From: Bacillota bacterium
Lineage (GTDB): Bacteria; Bacillota_I; Bacilli_A; RF39; UBA660
DNA length: 64,000 bases
Assembly (NCBI GenBank): GCA_003149915.1
Contig: QAMK01000010.1
Span: 8,538 to 72,537 of the forward strand
Direction: 5' to 3'
In this document: positions 43,458-52,634 of the stretch, in pieces
Numbering within the stretch: the stretch's first letter is position 1
How the letters are laid out: each line of letters opens with the position of its first letter
Translations under genes and position numbers: made by a program
Notes under the pieces: generated by a model
Databases searched by the model: none
What the model was told of the DNA's origin: nothing
Seen by the model: only the letters and a program-made list of their open reading frames with translations

Positions 43458-43988
43458 CGTTTTTCCAGTCATAGTCATATTTCGATTATTCGAAAATTGG
43501 AATATCGTTCCAAGTGCTGTGAAAACTAAAGTTACGATGAATTGATATGGTTCTAATACTGGAATGTAAGAAACCGTAATCGTAGCAAGAATCAATGCAC
43601 CACTCATTGCCGTCGATAAAATAATTAAAAGTTTGAATAGTTTTAAAGATAAGAACGCTAGTATGAGACCAACGACAATAGCAAGCAATAAATAATACCA
43701 AATTTCAATATTACAGAATGCTTGTACAAATTGAAATCCAGTCAAAAACATGTACAAAAATATGACAATTTTCTCAATACTAAAACTAATTAAAGCACAA
43801 ATAAATCCTGCCACAATGCGAAGTGTTAACAACAAACTTCCATTATCGATAACGGGTGCTAAATATCTTGCAAGTGAAAACCCAAATGCAAAAAAGGCAA
43901 CAGCAAAAACCAATTTGCGCATCTTAAGTCCAAAGAAACAAGATAAAAAACCAACGATTGCAATCACAAAAATCAAAAGTGAACTCAT
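43446..43988 (-). CDS. Polytopic membrane protein (180 aa)
   Basis: Six to seven hydrophobic segments almost fill the sequence. The pattern GLKMRKLVFAVAFFAFGFSLA resembles the TMEM198/DUF4203 group, but this is weak. It overlaps the queH stop by 4 bp and ends in a terminator, so it is co-transcribed with queH. The function is unknown; a link to queuosine is not supported by anything except position. Confidence 0.65.
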   Translation of the reverse strand: MSSLLIFVIAIVGFLSCFFGLKMRKLVFAVAFFAFGFSLARYLAPVIDNGSLLLTLRIVAGFICALISFSIEKIVIFLYMFLTGFQFVQAFCNIEIWYYLLLAIVVGLILAFLSLKLFKLLIILSTAMSGALILATITVSYIPVLEPYQFIVTLVFTALGTIFQFSNNRNMTMTGKTSLY

Positions 43989-44605
43989 ACTTTTCTCTTT
44001 TCCCTCTCTCTTTCTAGCCTAGAGTAAATACATCCACAATAATCTTGCCGGTAAAGTCCATATACATGTGACAATTCGATACTTCTCTTATAACCGTTTT
44101 TCTTTTTAAAATCAGCATATAAATATGGAACTCCATACTCTTTTGCTAGACTCTCACCGATTTCATTTAACCAAGTTGCGTTTTTATAAGGACTAATCGA
44201 TAACGTCGTACCAAAATAATCGAAATGATGTTCTTTTGCAAGACGAGCAGTTTTCTCTAGTCTAAGCTTATAACAATCATAACATCTTTCGCCACCCTCT
44301 TTCAAGTCCTCTTTTCCTTTGGCAATTTTCAAAAACTCAGATACTTCATGTTCGCAAGGTAAAGTCGTAACGGGATTAGCAAGCGGCATCGTATGAATCA
44401 AACGTTCCACTTCATGTAAACGTTTCTGGTACTCCTCTTCATTCATAATATTGGGATTGTAATAAAGAATCGTAATTTGAAAATGAGATGATAAATACTC
44501 TAAGACATAACTAGAACATGGCGCACAACAAGCCTGTAAAAGTAAAGTGGGCATCCTATCTTTTTCTTTTTCCAATATCTTTTCTAATTCAATTTGATAA
44601 TTCAT
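43985..44605 (-). CDS. queH: Epoxyqueuosine reductase QueH
   Basis: Reduces epoxyqueuosine in tRNA to queuosine; an alternative, unrelated enzyme to QueG. It has 206 residues. The Cys motifs of the family are clear: LLLQACCAPCSSYVLEYL (Cys26, 27, 30), ERCYDCYKLRLE (about 98-109) and YRQDYCGCIYS (about 190-200), which bind an iron-sulphur cluster and a second metal. It completes the pathway with queA and tgt at 26.4-28.6 kb. AGGTGAGTTT precedes ATG 44605. Confidence 0.95.
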   Translation of the reverse strand: MNYQIELEKILEKEKDRMPTLLLQACCAPCSSYVLEYLSSHFQITILYYNPNIMNEEEYQKRLHEVERLIHTMPLANPVTTLPCEHEVSEFLKIAKGKEDLKEGGERCYDCYKLRLEKTARLAKEHHFDYFGTTLSISPYKNATWLNEIGESLAKEYGVPYLYADFKKKNGYKRSIELSHVYGLYRQDYCGCIYSRLEREREKRKV

Positions 44606-44620
44606 AAACTCACCTACTAA

Positions 44621-44643
44621 AAAAAAGAAGACCTTAGTCTTCT
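44621..44643 (-). terminator. Terminator of the YebC-type gene
   Basis: A 7-bp stem AGAAGAC/GTCTTCT and T-run on the minus strand; it overlaps the 3' end of the gene. Confidence 0.88.
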
Positions 44644-45356
44644 AAGTTATGATAAACTTCTTGAACGTCATCGTTATCTTCCAAAGCTTCGATTAAACGT
44701 TCTGCTTTTTCTTTGGTTTCATCATCTAAAGAGACGTAATTATCTGGAACAAATGTAATTTCACAAGTCGTAAAATCTTCTACTCCCAAAGAAGAAATTG
44801 CATCTTTCACAGCTAAGAACACATCTGGTGTCGTATAAATTTCATATCCATCTTCTGTCGCATCGAAGTCATCTGCTCCAGCATCCAATGCCGTCATCAT
44901 AGCTGTATCTTCATCGATATTTCCTTTTTCAAACGTGATGACACCTTTTCTCTTAAACAAGTAACTAACGGAACCGTTTGTTCCTAAATTACCACCGTGT
45001 TTTGAGAAATTTGCACGAACTGTAGAAGCCGTACGATTTCTATTATCAGTCAAGCACTCAACCATAACTGCAATGCCACCTGGACCATATCCTTCATATT
45101 GAATAGATTCGTATACGACATCATCCAAATTACCCGTTGCTTTGTCGATTGCTTTTTTGATATTGTCCTTCGGCATATTGGCAGCTTTTGCTTTTTCTAA
45201 TACGACACGAAGTGCAGGAACATGGTCCGGATTTCCATCTGTACCACGAGCAGCAACGTAGATCTCTTTCGCAATTTTTTGGAAGACCTTACCACGCTCT
45301 GCGTCAATTAATCCTTTTTTTCTGTGGATAGTTGCCCATTTAGAATGTCCACTCAT
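44634..45356 (-). CDS. YebC/PmpR-family protein
   Basis: A 240-residue cytoplasmic protein of the YebC/TACO1 family; members act as DNA-binding regulators or help translation through difficult sequences such as polyproline. It starts MSGHSKWATIHRKKGLIDAERGKVFQKIAKEI, the invariant family opening, followed by GGNLGTNGSVSYLF (about 120-133). The length is normal. GGAGGT lies at good spacing. It is a single-gene unit with its own terminator. Confidence 0.95.
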   Translation of the reverse strand: MSGHSKWATIHRKKGLIDAERGKVFQKIAKEIYVAARGTDGNPDHVPALRVVLEKAKAANMPKDNIKKAIDKATGNLDDVVYESIQYEGYGPGGIAVMVECLTDNRNRTASTVRANFSKHGGNLGTNGSVSYLFKRKGVITFEKGNIDEDTAMMTALDAGADDFDATEDGYEIYTTPDVFLAVKDAISSLGVEDFTTCEITFVPDNYVSLDDETKEKAERLIEALEDNDDVQEVYHNLED

Positions 45357-45446
45357 AATAATACCTCCAATTCCTACATCCTTTTTACTAGCATTAATAT
45401 AATATCACAAAACAAGAAACATGAAAAGAATTTTTTATTTAGATTC

Positions 45447-45475
45447 TTGTATATCCCCTACCTTTATGATAAGAT
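45447..45475 (+). promoter_or_regulatory. Sigma-A type promoter
   Basis: TTGTAT, 17 nt, TAAGAT, directly upstream of the two-gene unit at 45497. Confidence 0.65.
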
Positions 45476-45496
45476 AAGCATGATTAGAGGGAAAAT

Positions 45497-45877
45497 ATGT
45501 ACATCAAAATTAATCAATTAAAAATCAATCTAGAAAAAGTAGAAGGATTTTGGAACCGCATGAAATGTCTCATGTTTGTAATCGAACCACTCGATCATGG
45601 TTTTCTACTAGAGAAACGGAAACATTTTCAAACCTACTTTGCATGTCAACGAATCGATGCCATCATCACAGATAAAGATAACATCGTCTTAAAAGTATAT
45701 CGTTCTTGCAAATCCGAAAAGATGTTCTGGTGGGTACGGAAGGGTTACTACACCTATCTACTTCCAGAAGGTTCCGTCCAAAATCTAAAAAAAGGAGATC
45801 AGTTGATCATCCGCGGTAATAAGGAGGATAAAAATGAAAGAAGAAGTACCAAACAAACTACCAAATCAAACCATTAA
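45497..45877 (+). CDS. DUF192-like protein (126 aa)
   Basis: A short soluble protein whose middle (FACQRIDAIITDKDNIVLKVY, then LLPEGSVQNLKKGDQLII) follows the beta pattern of DUF192, where the corresponding blocks read IDVIFLDxxGxVV and LELPAGTAxxLGLKxGD. The match is by pattern and moderate. AGAGGG precedes ATG 45497. Its last 44 bases overlap the start of the next gene in another frame, so its C-terminal KNERRSTKQTTKSNH is forced by the overlap and may have no function. Confidence 0.6.
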   Translation: MYIKINQLKINLEKVEGFWNRMKCLMFVIEPLDHGFLLEKRKHFQTYFACQRIDAIITDKDNIVLKVYRSCKSEKMFWWVRKGYYTYLLPEGSVQNLKKGDQLIIRGNKEDKNERRSTKQTTKSNH

Positions 45878-46433
45878 AAAATATGAAGAAGATGGCAACC
45901 GCATTCGGGTCGATTTCTTAAAAGGCGAATCGATTTATTTGCAAAATACACCAGAAACAAAACAAACACTAGACACCATGATGGCAAAAGACATTGCCAC
46001 ATACGACGAACAATTTAAAGATAAACGAAATCAAAGTAGATTCATAAAAAGCATCAGTGGCGGCATCGGTGCTGGTGCACTTGCAATTACTTCATACGGC
46101 GTTGCAATTGGGGCCACAATACCAGTTCTAGCAGTTGGCCTAGGAGTTGCCTTAGCAGGTGGCATCGTCTGTGCTATCTACATATCAAAAAGCAAGTATT
46201 GCAAAAAGTTACACTTATATCAAAGTCTAAAAGATGTTTTAGCAAACGAAGAAAAAATCAAGTTAGTTCGTCGTAGTGAAAAAGTTGCAACGACACAGCC
46301 GATCGGTCCAAACGATATCGATTTGTACAGTTTAAAAGAAATAGAAGCAATCGAGGATCGTTTAAACAAACTAAAAGGATTGGAAAAATTACTTCCTAGT
46401 GAACAACCAAAAAAGAAACTATTGCAAAAATAG
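45834..46433 (+). CDS. Membrane-hairpin protein (199 aa)
   Basis: A charged N-terminus (1-65), two adjacent glycine-rich hydrophobic stretches (about 70-90 and 92-115, GGIGAGALAITSYGVAIGAT and VLAVGLGVALAGGIVCAIYI) joined by a short turn, then a charged C-terminus with a Leu-rich helix. The hairpin could insert in the membrane from one side. The family is not recognised. AAGGAGG precedes ATG 45834, inside the end of the DUF192-like gene. Confidence 0.6.
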   Translation: MKEEVPNKLPNQTIKKYEEDGNRIRVDFLKGESIYLQNTPETKQTLDTMMAKDIATYDEQFKDKRNQSRFIKSISGGIGAGALAITSYGVAIGATIPVLAVGLGVALAGGIVCAIYISKSKYCKKLHLYQSLKDVLANEEKIKLVRRSEKVATTQPIGPNDIDLYSLKEIEAIEDRLNKLKGLEKLLPSEQPKKKLLQK

Positions 46434-46441
46434 TTTCTTTT
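46411..46441. terminator. Bidirectional terminator
   Basis: A 13-bp stem AAAAGAAACTATT/AATAGTTTCTTTT with a 5-nt loop between the convergent genes ending at 46433 and 46442. Confidence 0.9.
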
Positions 46442-47734
46442 TTATTCTTTAAAATCAAATGAGAAATCTAATATTTGAACGATGTCACCAGATTTAGCAC
46501 CCATCTCACGAAGTTTGTCGTCGACTCCTAATTTCGTCAACTTTCTAGCAAAACGATAAGCTGCTTCATCCGTTGAGAAATTCGTCATGCGAAGAAGTTT
46601 TTCAAGGGCGGCACCTTTGATAACCCAAACTGCTCCATCTTTGGTTTGACGTTCTTTCGTAATCGTATAAGGTGCTTCTTTTTGGAACTTATAAAGAACA
46701 TGACTTTCGTATTGATCATCTTCGTAGATTTCATCCGTTTCTTTAGACTGATCGATCAAATCGGCAAGAGCATCCAACACGTCTTCTAAACCCTCATGTT
46801 TCATCGCAGAAATTTCATAAATTGGAATTCCCGTTACTTTCTTTTTAAATTCTTTTAAACGTTCCTCTGCGCCTTCGACATCCATCTTATTGGCAATGAT
46901 GATAGAAGGTTTTTGTAATAACTTTTGACTAAACTTGCCGAGTTCTTCACAAATCATAACATAATCGTCGTACGCATCTCGTCCTTCGACACCACCCATA
47001 TCGATAACATGAGCGATGACTTTGGTTCGTTCAATGTGACGTAAGAAACGGTCACCAAGTCCTGCCCCTTCACTAGCTCCTTCAATTAATCCCGGTAAAT
47101 CAGCCATAACGAAACTTCTGCCATCACGGGCTTTGACAACTCCTAAATTTGGAGAAAGTGTCGTAAAGTGATAAGCGGCAATCTTCGGTTTCGAACGAGA
47201 TACCATCGATAAAATCGTAGACTTACCGACACTAGGAAGTCCGACAAGGCCGACATCAGCAAGTAATTTCAATTCGACATGAAGAGTTTTCTTTTCTCCA
47301 GGTTCTCCGTTTTCAGCATAATTTGGTGCCGGATTACTTTGTGTCTTGAAAGCCATGTTACCACGACCACCACGACCACCTTTGGCAACAACAACTTCAT
47401 CGCCATTGTGTTTCAAGTCCGCTAAGATAAGGCCTGTTTCAGTATCGGTAACAACCGTACCAGGTGGAACTTTGACGATGACATCCTTAGCATCAGCGCC
47501 ATCCATTCCCTTACCTTTTCCATTCTCACCTTTCGTCGCTTTAAATAATTTTTGATATCGTAAATCAAGCAACGTATGAAGACCTTCATCGACACGGAAA
47601 ATAATACTTCCGCCACGACCACCATTACCACCGAATGGTCCACCCATCGGAATATACTTCTCCCGGCGGAATGCCAAACATCCGTCTCCACCATTACCAG
47701 CTTCTACTTTGATCGTTACGTCATCTACAAACAT
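46442..47734 (-). CDS. obg: Ribosome-assembly GTPase Obg (CgtA)
   Basis: An essential GTPase of late 50S assembly and stress signalling. I set the start at ATG 47734 (MFVDDVTIKVEAG) behind GGAGGTCGC; the open frame extends 13 codons without support. Order: glycine-rich Obg domain (1-158: AGNGGDGCLAFRREKYIP), G domain (about 159-330) with G1 GLPSVGKST, G3 DLPGLIEGASEGAGLG, G4 NKMD and G5 ISA, then the OCT domain (about 350-430). At 430 residues the length is normal for Firmicutes. Confidence 0.97.
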   Translation of the reverse strand: MFVDDVTIKVEAGNGGDGCLAFRREKYIPMGGPFGGNGGRGGSIIFRVDEGLHTLLDLRYQKLFKATKGENGKGKGMDGADAKDVIVKVPPGTVVTDTETGLILADLKHNGDEVVVAKGGRGGRGNMAFKTQSNPAPNYAENGEPGEKKTLHVELKLLADVGLVGLPSVGKSTILSMVSRSKPKIAAYHFTTLSPNLGVVKARDGRSFVMADLPGLIEGASEGAGLGDRFLRHIERTKVIAHVIDMGGVEGRDAYDDYVMICEELGKFSQKLLQKPSIIIANKMDVEGAEERLKEFKKKVTGIPIYEISAMKHEGLEDVLDALADLIDQSKETDEIYEDDQYESHVLYKFQKEAPYTITKERQTKDGAVWVIKGAALEKLLRMTNFSTDEAAYRFARKLTKLGVDDKLREMGAKSGDIVQILDFSFDFKE

Positions 47735-47774
47735 GCGACCACCTCCAAAACTGTTTCTAATTATACCATACAAT

Positions 47775-47807
47775 TATAAAAAATAAAAGAGTGACTTACT
47801 CACTCTT
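47775..47807 (-). terminator. Terminator of the Hpt-receiver gene
   Basis: An 8-bp stem AAGAGTGA/TCACTCTT with a T-rich tail on the minus strand. Confidence 0.8.
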
Positions 47808-48587
47808 AAATGATATTGTTTTATTGACGATACTTTCGACGTTCAATTCATTAAACGGTTTCATCAACACATCGACAATTGGATATGTAAATGCTTTTTC
47901 GATAATGTCTTTAGAACCTTCACCGGTAATAATAGATACTGGAACTTTCTTAAATAAATCGTTATTTTTAAAGTAATCCAATACTTCAAATCCATTTACA
48001 TTTGGCATATTCAAATCTAATAACATACATGCCATTTGACTAGATGGTGTATTTTTTACGATGTCAAGTGCTTGCGCACCATCATTGGCAATTAAAACGT
48101 TATATTGATTATCGAATATTTTCTTAACGAAATTTACAATAATAGCAGAATCATCAACCACTAAAATCGTTTGATTTTTGCTTCCAGTACCGCTACCATT
48201 ATCGTCATCATCTAGCAGCTCTACCGGTTCTTTTCCTAAATATTTTCGAACCAAATTGACAATTCGTTTTGCTTCGGTCATCAATTCATCAAAATGATCG
48301 GAAACATAGTAGAAATCATTGGCTTTACTCTTCATCTCATGATCGTAAGCAAGTTCTGCCAACTTATCGAAACCAAAGTATTTGGCATCACTTTTCAAAG
48401 AATGTACTAGAATTGCATAATTTGCCATATCTGCCTTTTCTTTGTAATCATCAATCTGTTTTAATTTGTTTTCAGCATCATTCAAAAATGTTACCAACGT
48501 ATCATCGTATGTTGCCATATCTCCAAATAATTCCAATGCTTTGTTTACGTTAACTCCATTATTTACTAATAAATTTACATCCTTCAT
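47796..48587 (-). CDS. Hpt domain plus receiver domain protein (263 aa)
   Basis: The N-terminal domain (about 1-115) is a helical histidine phosphotransfer domain with His62 in AILVHSLKSDAKYFGFDKLA. After an acidic Asp/Gly linker (126-137, DDDDNGSGTGS) comes a receiver domain (139-262) with acidic pair D145-D146, phosphoacceptor D191 in LLDLNMP, Thr in SIITGEG and Lys in LMKPF. There is no output domain. It lies 56 nt downstream of the hybrid kinase, so it most likely takes the phosphate from that kinase's receiver to its own. The final target must lie outside the window or act by protein contact. Confidence 0.85.
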   Translation of the reverse strand: MKDVNLLVNNGVNVNKALELFGDMATYDDTLVTFLNDAENKLKQIDDYKEKADMANYAILVHSLKSDAKYFGFDKLAELAYDHEMKSKANDFYYVSDHFDELMTEAKRIVNLVRKYLGKEPVELLDDDDNGSGTGSKNQTILVVDDSAIIVNFVKKIFDNQYNVLIANDGAQALDIVKNTPSSQMACMLLDLNMPNVNGFEVLDYFKNNDLFKKVPVSIITGEGSKDIIEKAFTYPIVDVLMKPFNELNVESIVNKTISFKSE

Positions 48588-48643
48588 AATTATCTCCTAT
48601 CTTACCATTTAGTTTCTATATATAACTATATCATAAAATATCG

Positions 48644-50467
48644 TTAATTACCCAACATTTTTTTAATAATCTTTGCAAGTTCTTTTTTAGAAATCGGCTT
48701 AGCCAAATATTCGTCGAAGCCATCTGCTAAATACTTCTCACGCATACCCGTAATGGCATTGGCAGTAAGGGCCACAACCCTCATCTGGAATCCCGGAATC
48801 GTCTTCAATTTTTGTAACGTTTGAACCCCGCTCATCTTAGGCATCATATCGTCCATCAAAATCAAATCGTACGTATTACCAGCATTGATTAAATCGATAG
48901 CCGCTTGACCAGACTGAACTTCTGTAATCTGAACTTTGTACTCTTGTAACAAACGATGTGCAACCTTTAAATTGATGACATTATCGTCGACAACTAAAAC
49001 CTTCTTAGAAGAAAAGTCCATCGTCTCCAACTCTGTTAAATCCAAAGACGCCGTATCTTCTAATTTATGACCAACAGAGATTTTTTGATCGATTGCAACA
49101 GTAAAACGACTTCCTTTACCATAGACACTTTGAACGACAATTTGACCATTCATCAAATCCAACAATTTCTTTGTGATTGCAAGACCCAAACCAGTCCCTT
49201 CAATCGTTGCGTGTTCTTCAACTCCCAACCGTTCAAACTTCGTAAATAACTTATTGATGTTCTCTTGTTTGATACCGATACCAGAGTCTTCCACAGAGAT
49301 AATAATCCGACAAATATCGTCTTTGATAACGGAACTTACCTTTAATTCGATATACCCTTCATGCGTATATTTAATTGCATTCGTAAGTAAATTGATCATA
49401 ATCTCTTTGATTCTCGAATAATCTCCAAATAAAACCGGAGGAATCGATTCATCGTAAGCAACTCGGAACTCTAACGGTTTCTCACCCAATCTACCTTTCG
49501 CAAGCGTTACTACTTCATCGAATATTTTCTTAAAACTATAATCTTTATTGATGATTTCTAACTTTCCAGATTCAATTTTAGAAATATCCAAAATACCATT
49601 TACAATTTCCAATAAGTTGTCACTAGCCATCATGATATCTTTTACTTCACTCATTGCTTGTGGCGGCAAATCTTCTTCACTAAGCGCTTGTCCAAAACCG
49701 ACAATTGCATTTAAAGGTGTTCTAATCTCATGTGACATATTCGATAAGAAATCACTCTTCGCTTGATTGGCTTTATCCGCTTGTTCTTTGGCAAGATTTA
49801 GTTGCGCAATCATACGCATATCTGGATTTTCAATCGTATGATACATAATAAATAGAACGAAAGACTCAATAACCGTAATTAACGTATAACTAGGATTAAT
49901 CTGCTGCACAATAGACGCAAGAGTTAACCCAATCAATAAAAGAAATAATGGTAAATAATTTTTCATTTTGACTGATTTGAAGTTTTTAAACATATAAACC
50001 AAAGAAACTGCCAGTGAAATAGCAGAAAATACTACAATAGATGTAATAGCCGGTCCAGATGAGTAAAAATATTCATCAGCATGAATAGATAAAGGCAATA
50101 ACGTTGTAACAACACCCGCTGCAAGCCCCAAAATAACCGCATTACGAATAATTTTTTTCTCTTCTTTCCGAAATCGATCCATCCCTAAAGAAACTGCAAT
50201 GACATAAACCATAAATAACACACAAAATAAAATCAAATATAGTAAATATAATCGATTGAATAAAATATTAAGAATTCCATCCAAATCAAAATACAAGCCA
50301 CCATATATGCACAATAATTCCAAAACCAATCCAACCAAATTAACTTTTAATAAATATCCAAAAATATTTAATTCTGGAGTATTAATATGTTGTTTATGCC
50401 AAAAAAGAAAATTTAAGAAAGCAATATAACAAATACTTAAAATTAAAAAATGCATGCTATTTGTCAT
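48644..50467 (-). CDS. Hybrid sensor histidine kinase (607 aa)
   Basis: Starts at ATG 50467 (MTNSMHFLI) behind GAGGTG; GTG 50476 is the alternative. Order: about seven membrane helices (5-210) with hardly any outer domain, a short linker (QLNLAKEQADKANQAKSDFL), HisKA with His246 in NMSHEIRTPLNAIVGFG, HATPase with NLLTNAIKYT, VEDSGIGI and GTGLGLAITKKL, and a C-terminal receiver (about 480-605) with VLVVDDN and phosphoacceptor Asp539 in LILMDD. Membrane sensors without an outer domain often detect changes in the membrane itself. It is paired with the Hpt-receiver protein downstream. Confidence 0.92.
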   Translation of the reverse strand: MTNSMHFLILSICYIAFLNFLFWHKQHINTPELNIFGYLLKVNLVGLVLELLCIYGGLYFDLDGILNILFNRLYLLYLILFCVLFMVYVIAVSLGMDRFRKEEKKIIRNAVILGLAAGVVTTLLPLSIHADEYFYSSGPAITSIVVFSAISLAVSLVYMFKNFKSVKMKNYLPLFLLLIGLTLASIVQQINPSYTLITVIESFVLFIMYHTIENPDMRMIAQLNLAKEQADKANQAKSDFLSNMSHEIRTPLNAIVGFGQALSEEDLPPQAMSEVKDIMMASDNLLEIVNGILDISKIESGKLEIINKDYSFKKIFDEVVTLAKGRLGEKPLEFRVAYDESIPPVLFGDYSRIKEIMINLLTNAIKYTHEGYIELKVSSVIKDDICRIIISVEDSGIGIKQENINKLFTKFERLGVEEHATIEGTGLGLAITKKLLDLMNGQIVVQSVYGKGSRFTVAIDQKISVGHKLEDTASLDLTELETMDFSSKKVLVVDDNVINLKVAHRLLQEYKVQITEVQSGQAAIDLINAGNTYDLILMDDMMPKMSGVQTLQKLKTIPGFQMRVVALTANAITGMREKYLADGFDEYLAKPISKKELAKIIKKMLGN

Positions 50468-50555
50468 ATGAAACACCTCTATTATTCATTATAACATGAA
50501 AGAAAAAAATAGCAAATTTTTCTTTTATAAGCAGACACAGCAATTAATTTTTTAC

Positions 50556-50581
50556 ATAAAAAAAGCCATTGATTATGGCTT
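50556..50581 (-). terminator. Terminator of the AMP-binding enzyme gene
   Basis: A 7-bp stem AAGCCAT/ATGGCTT and T-run on the minus strand; it overlaps the stop codon. Confidence 0.85.
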
Positions 50582-52558
50582 CAAAATAAGAGTTTTTCCA
50601 CGTGTCGATTGACTCGTTTTTTCTTTTGGAAGATAGTCAGAGGCTAACTTACATTTTTCGGATACTCCTTCATCTGTCAATGCTTTGAAACTTCTCTTTA
50701 AAGTTGGTGTCAGTTCGAATGATTCTTCATTAGAATGTATTCTAAAATATAACCGATTCAAAAGATCTTCATTAAAGTTTGAACGACAACGAAGAGCAGC
50801 ACCAGTTAAAACTTTGTCTTCATCAAAAGAAGTATCAATCTGAGGTTCGATATGAGCAACATATACAGGTTCCCCATCTACTTCACTATTTACAACTTCA
50901 CAAGACATTATCTTTTTTGTATCTTTTAAAATCGATTCTGCAATTTGATAATTTGGAATGTCTCCTTTTGATAGATTCATTCTACCCTTTACATAAATAT
51001 TATTAAACCGATCAATATAACCAAAAGTATTTAAGTTTGCCCATTTTTTACCGTTGGCATCTGTAATCCAAAATTCTTTTTCTGCTTTTGGATTGTTTCG
51101 ATACCCTTCCATGGTACAAGGAGAATTAGCAACTAATTGACCCGGTTCCATCAAATCGCAATGAGTTCCATCCGGGCGTAATGCCTTCACTTGAACCATA
51201 CCATAAGTTCCCATTCCTGCCGGTTCATGAATTCCAAACAATTTCATTTTAGGTGCTTGATATGCTCGGTACATAACAAGGAAAATTCCACCATGTTCAG
51301 AATCTCCACCTGCCAAGCTCATACAAGCAATTGGAACTTTTGTCAAGGCAACACCAGATTTCATACTTCTAAGCCAACGATTCAATTGCTTTTCTTCACC
51401 AGCATCTAAAGGTTCCCCAATACACATCGGTGCAATCAAATCATCAAACGTTAGATTCTTATATCTCGGTTCAGAACGCTGTCTTTTCATAACATCCAAC
51501 CAGACAGAACGAGAAGTAATTGCAACAGAAGGTTTATTCATAGCAATACTATCTAAAACAAATTTAGAATCATTAATTGGTTCCATTGCAGTAGTTCCAC
51601 TTTGTAAAAATAAATCAGAAACAGCAGACATAAAATCCGTATCAGACATCGTTCTTACAAAAGCAAGCATCGTTCTATCTTTCATAGAAGGAATACCAGA
51701 TAATTTAGGATCATGATAACGTCCCATCGTAATGTAACTACGATTGCAATGGACTAATCCTTTCGGTCGATTCGAACTAGTAGAACCAGATGTGTATGTG
51801 ATAGTAAATTCATCGTTCAATCCAGTACTTTCAAAAACTTTAGCGTCATCAAAAGATTTGCCAGAATTTAAAAATTCATCGATATCTACTAAATTAGAAA
51901 TTTCTTGTTTCGCTTGTTCAAATGCAACCTGATCCAATTTATAATATTTTTCTGTCAATTCACGATACAAATTATCGCCATGAAGAGAATATTCTAAAGG
52001 TAATATAATAACCTTTTTGTTAGAATCGACTTCTTTTAAAGTCGGTGCAAATTCGACAAAATTCTTATCACTCACAAAAATATAAGGAGCATCTGCATTT
52101 GCGATAATTTCTTTTAAATATTCTTTATCCATATCTGCTGAAACTAAATTAACTTTAGCCCCAATGATACTAGCTGCACCCATTAAAAACGGAAATTCCG
52201 GAACGTTTTCAATACAACATACAAATTCCTGACCTTTTTTTACTCCATTTGCTTTTAAGGCCTTCGCATATCGATAAGATTGAATAAAAAAATCTCGATA
52301 TGTAAATATATGTCCACGATATTTAATTGCCGGTTTATCTAAATGGGTGTTGCGATTGACATTCCACACTTCTTTAATCCAAGGATGATTACGATTTTGA
52401 TCAATTTCTTGTAATACCTTCTGATTCTTTTTATCATAATCACTTACATCATAAGGCTCACCACACGGTACTTTCGGCAAACTTTCAATCCCTTTTACAA
52501 ATTGCTCAAATAGTTTTTTTTCTTCACTCGTATACTTCTTAATTTGTTTTTGTTTCAT
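50573..52558 (-). CDS. AMP-binding (acyl-CoA synthetase-like) enzyme (661 aa)
   Basis: A member of the ANL adenylate-forming superfamily; activates a carboxylic acid with ATP. The N-terminal KYRGHIFTYRDFFIQSYRYA, the P-loop TYTSGSTSSNRPKGLVH (about 256-272) and the hinge region FGYIDRFNNIYVKGRMNL (about 520-537) are present. The P-loop has an unusual Ser-Ser-Asn-Arg-Pro insertion before the Lys, and an expected Asp/Glu in the A5-like motif is not evident to me, so the substrate is open. There is no carrier-protein domain. It is a single gene between the kinase pair and the HAD protein. Confidence 0.8.
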   Translation of the reverse strand: MKQKQIKKYTSEEKKLFEQFVKGIESLPKVPCGEPYDVSDYDKKNQKVLQEIDQNRNHPWIKEVWNVNRNTHLDKPAIKYRGHIFTYRDFFIQSYRYAKALKANGVKKGQEFVCCIENVPEFPFLMGAASIIGAKVNLVSADMDKEYLKEIIANADAPYIFVSDKNFVEFAPTLKEVDSNKKVIILPLEYSLHGDNLYRELTEKYYKLDQVAFEQAKQEISNLVDIDEFLNSGKSFDDAKVFESTGLNDEFTITYTSGSTSSNRPKGLVHCNRSYITMGRYHDPKLSGIPSMKDRTMLAFVRTMSDTDFMSAVSDLFLQSGTTAMEPINDSKFVLDSIAMNKPSVAITSRSVWLDVMKRQRSEPRYKNLTFDDLIAPMCIGEPLDAGEEKQLNRWLRSMKSGVALTKVPIACMSLAGGDSEHGGIFLVMYRAYQAPKMKLFGIHEPAGMGTYGMVQVKALRPDGTHCDLMEPGQLVANSPCTMEGYRNNPKAEKEFWITDANGKKWANLNTFGYIDRFNNIYVKGRMNLSKGDIPNYQIAESILKDTKKIMSCEVVNSEVDGEPVYVAHIEPQIDTSFDEDKVLTGAALRCRSNFNEDLLNRLYFRIHSNEESFELTPTLKRSFKALTDEGVSEKCKLASDYLPKEKTSQSTRGKTLILKP

Positions 52559-52634
52559 AAAACATACCCTTTCCTATAATTTCCTAGATTATATCACGTT
52601 ATCGATATTTTGTCAAATTTTAACGATATTAGCA

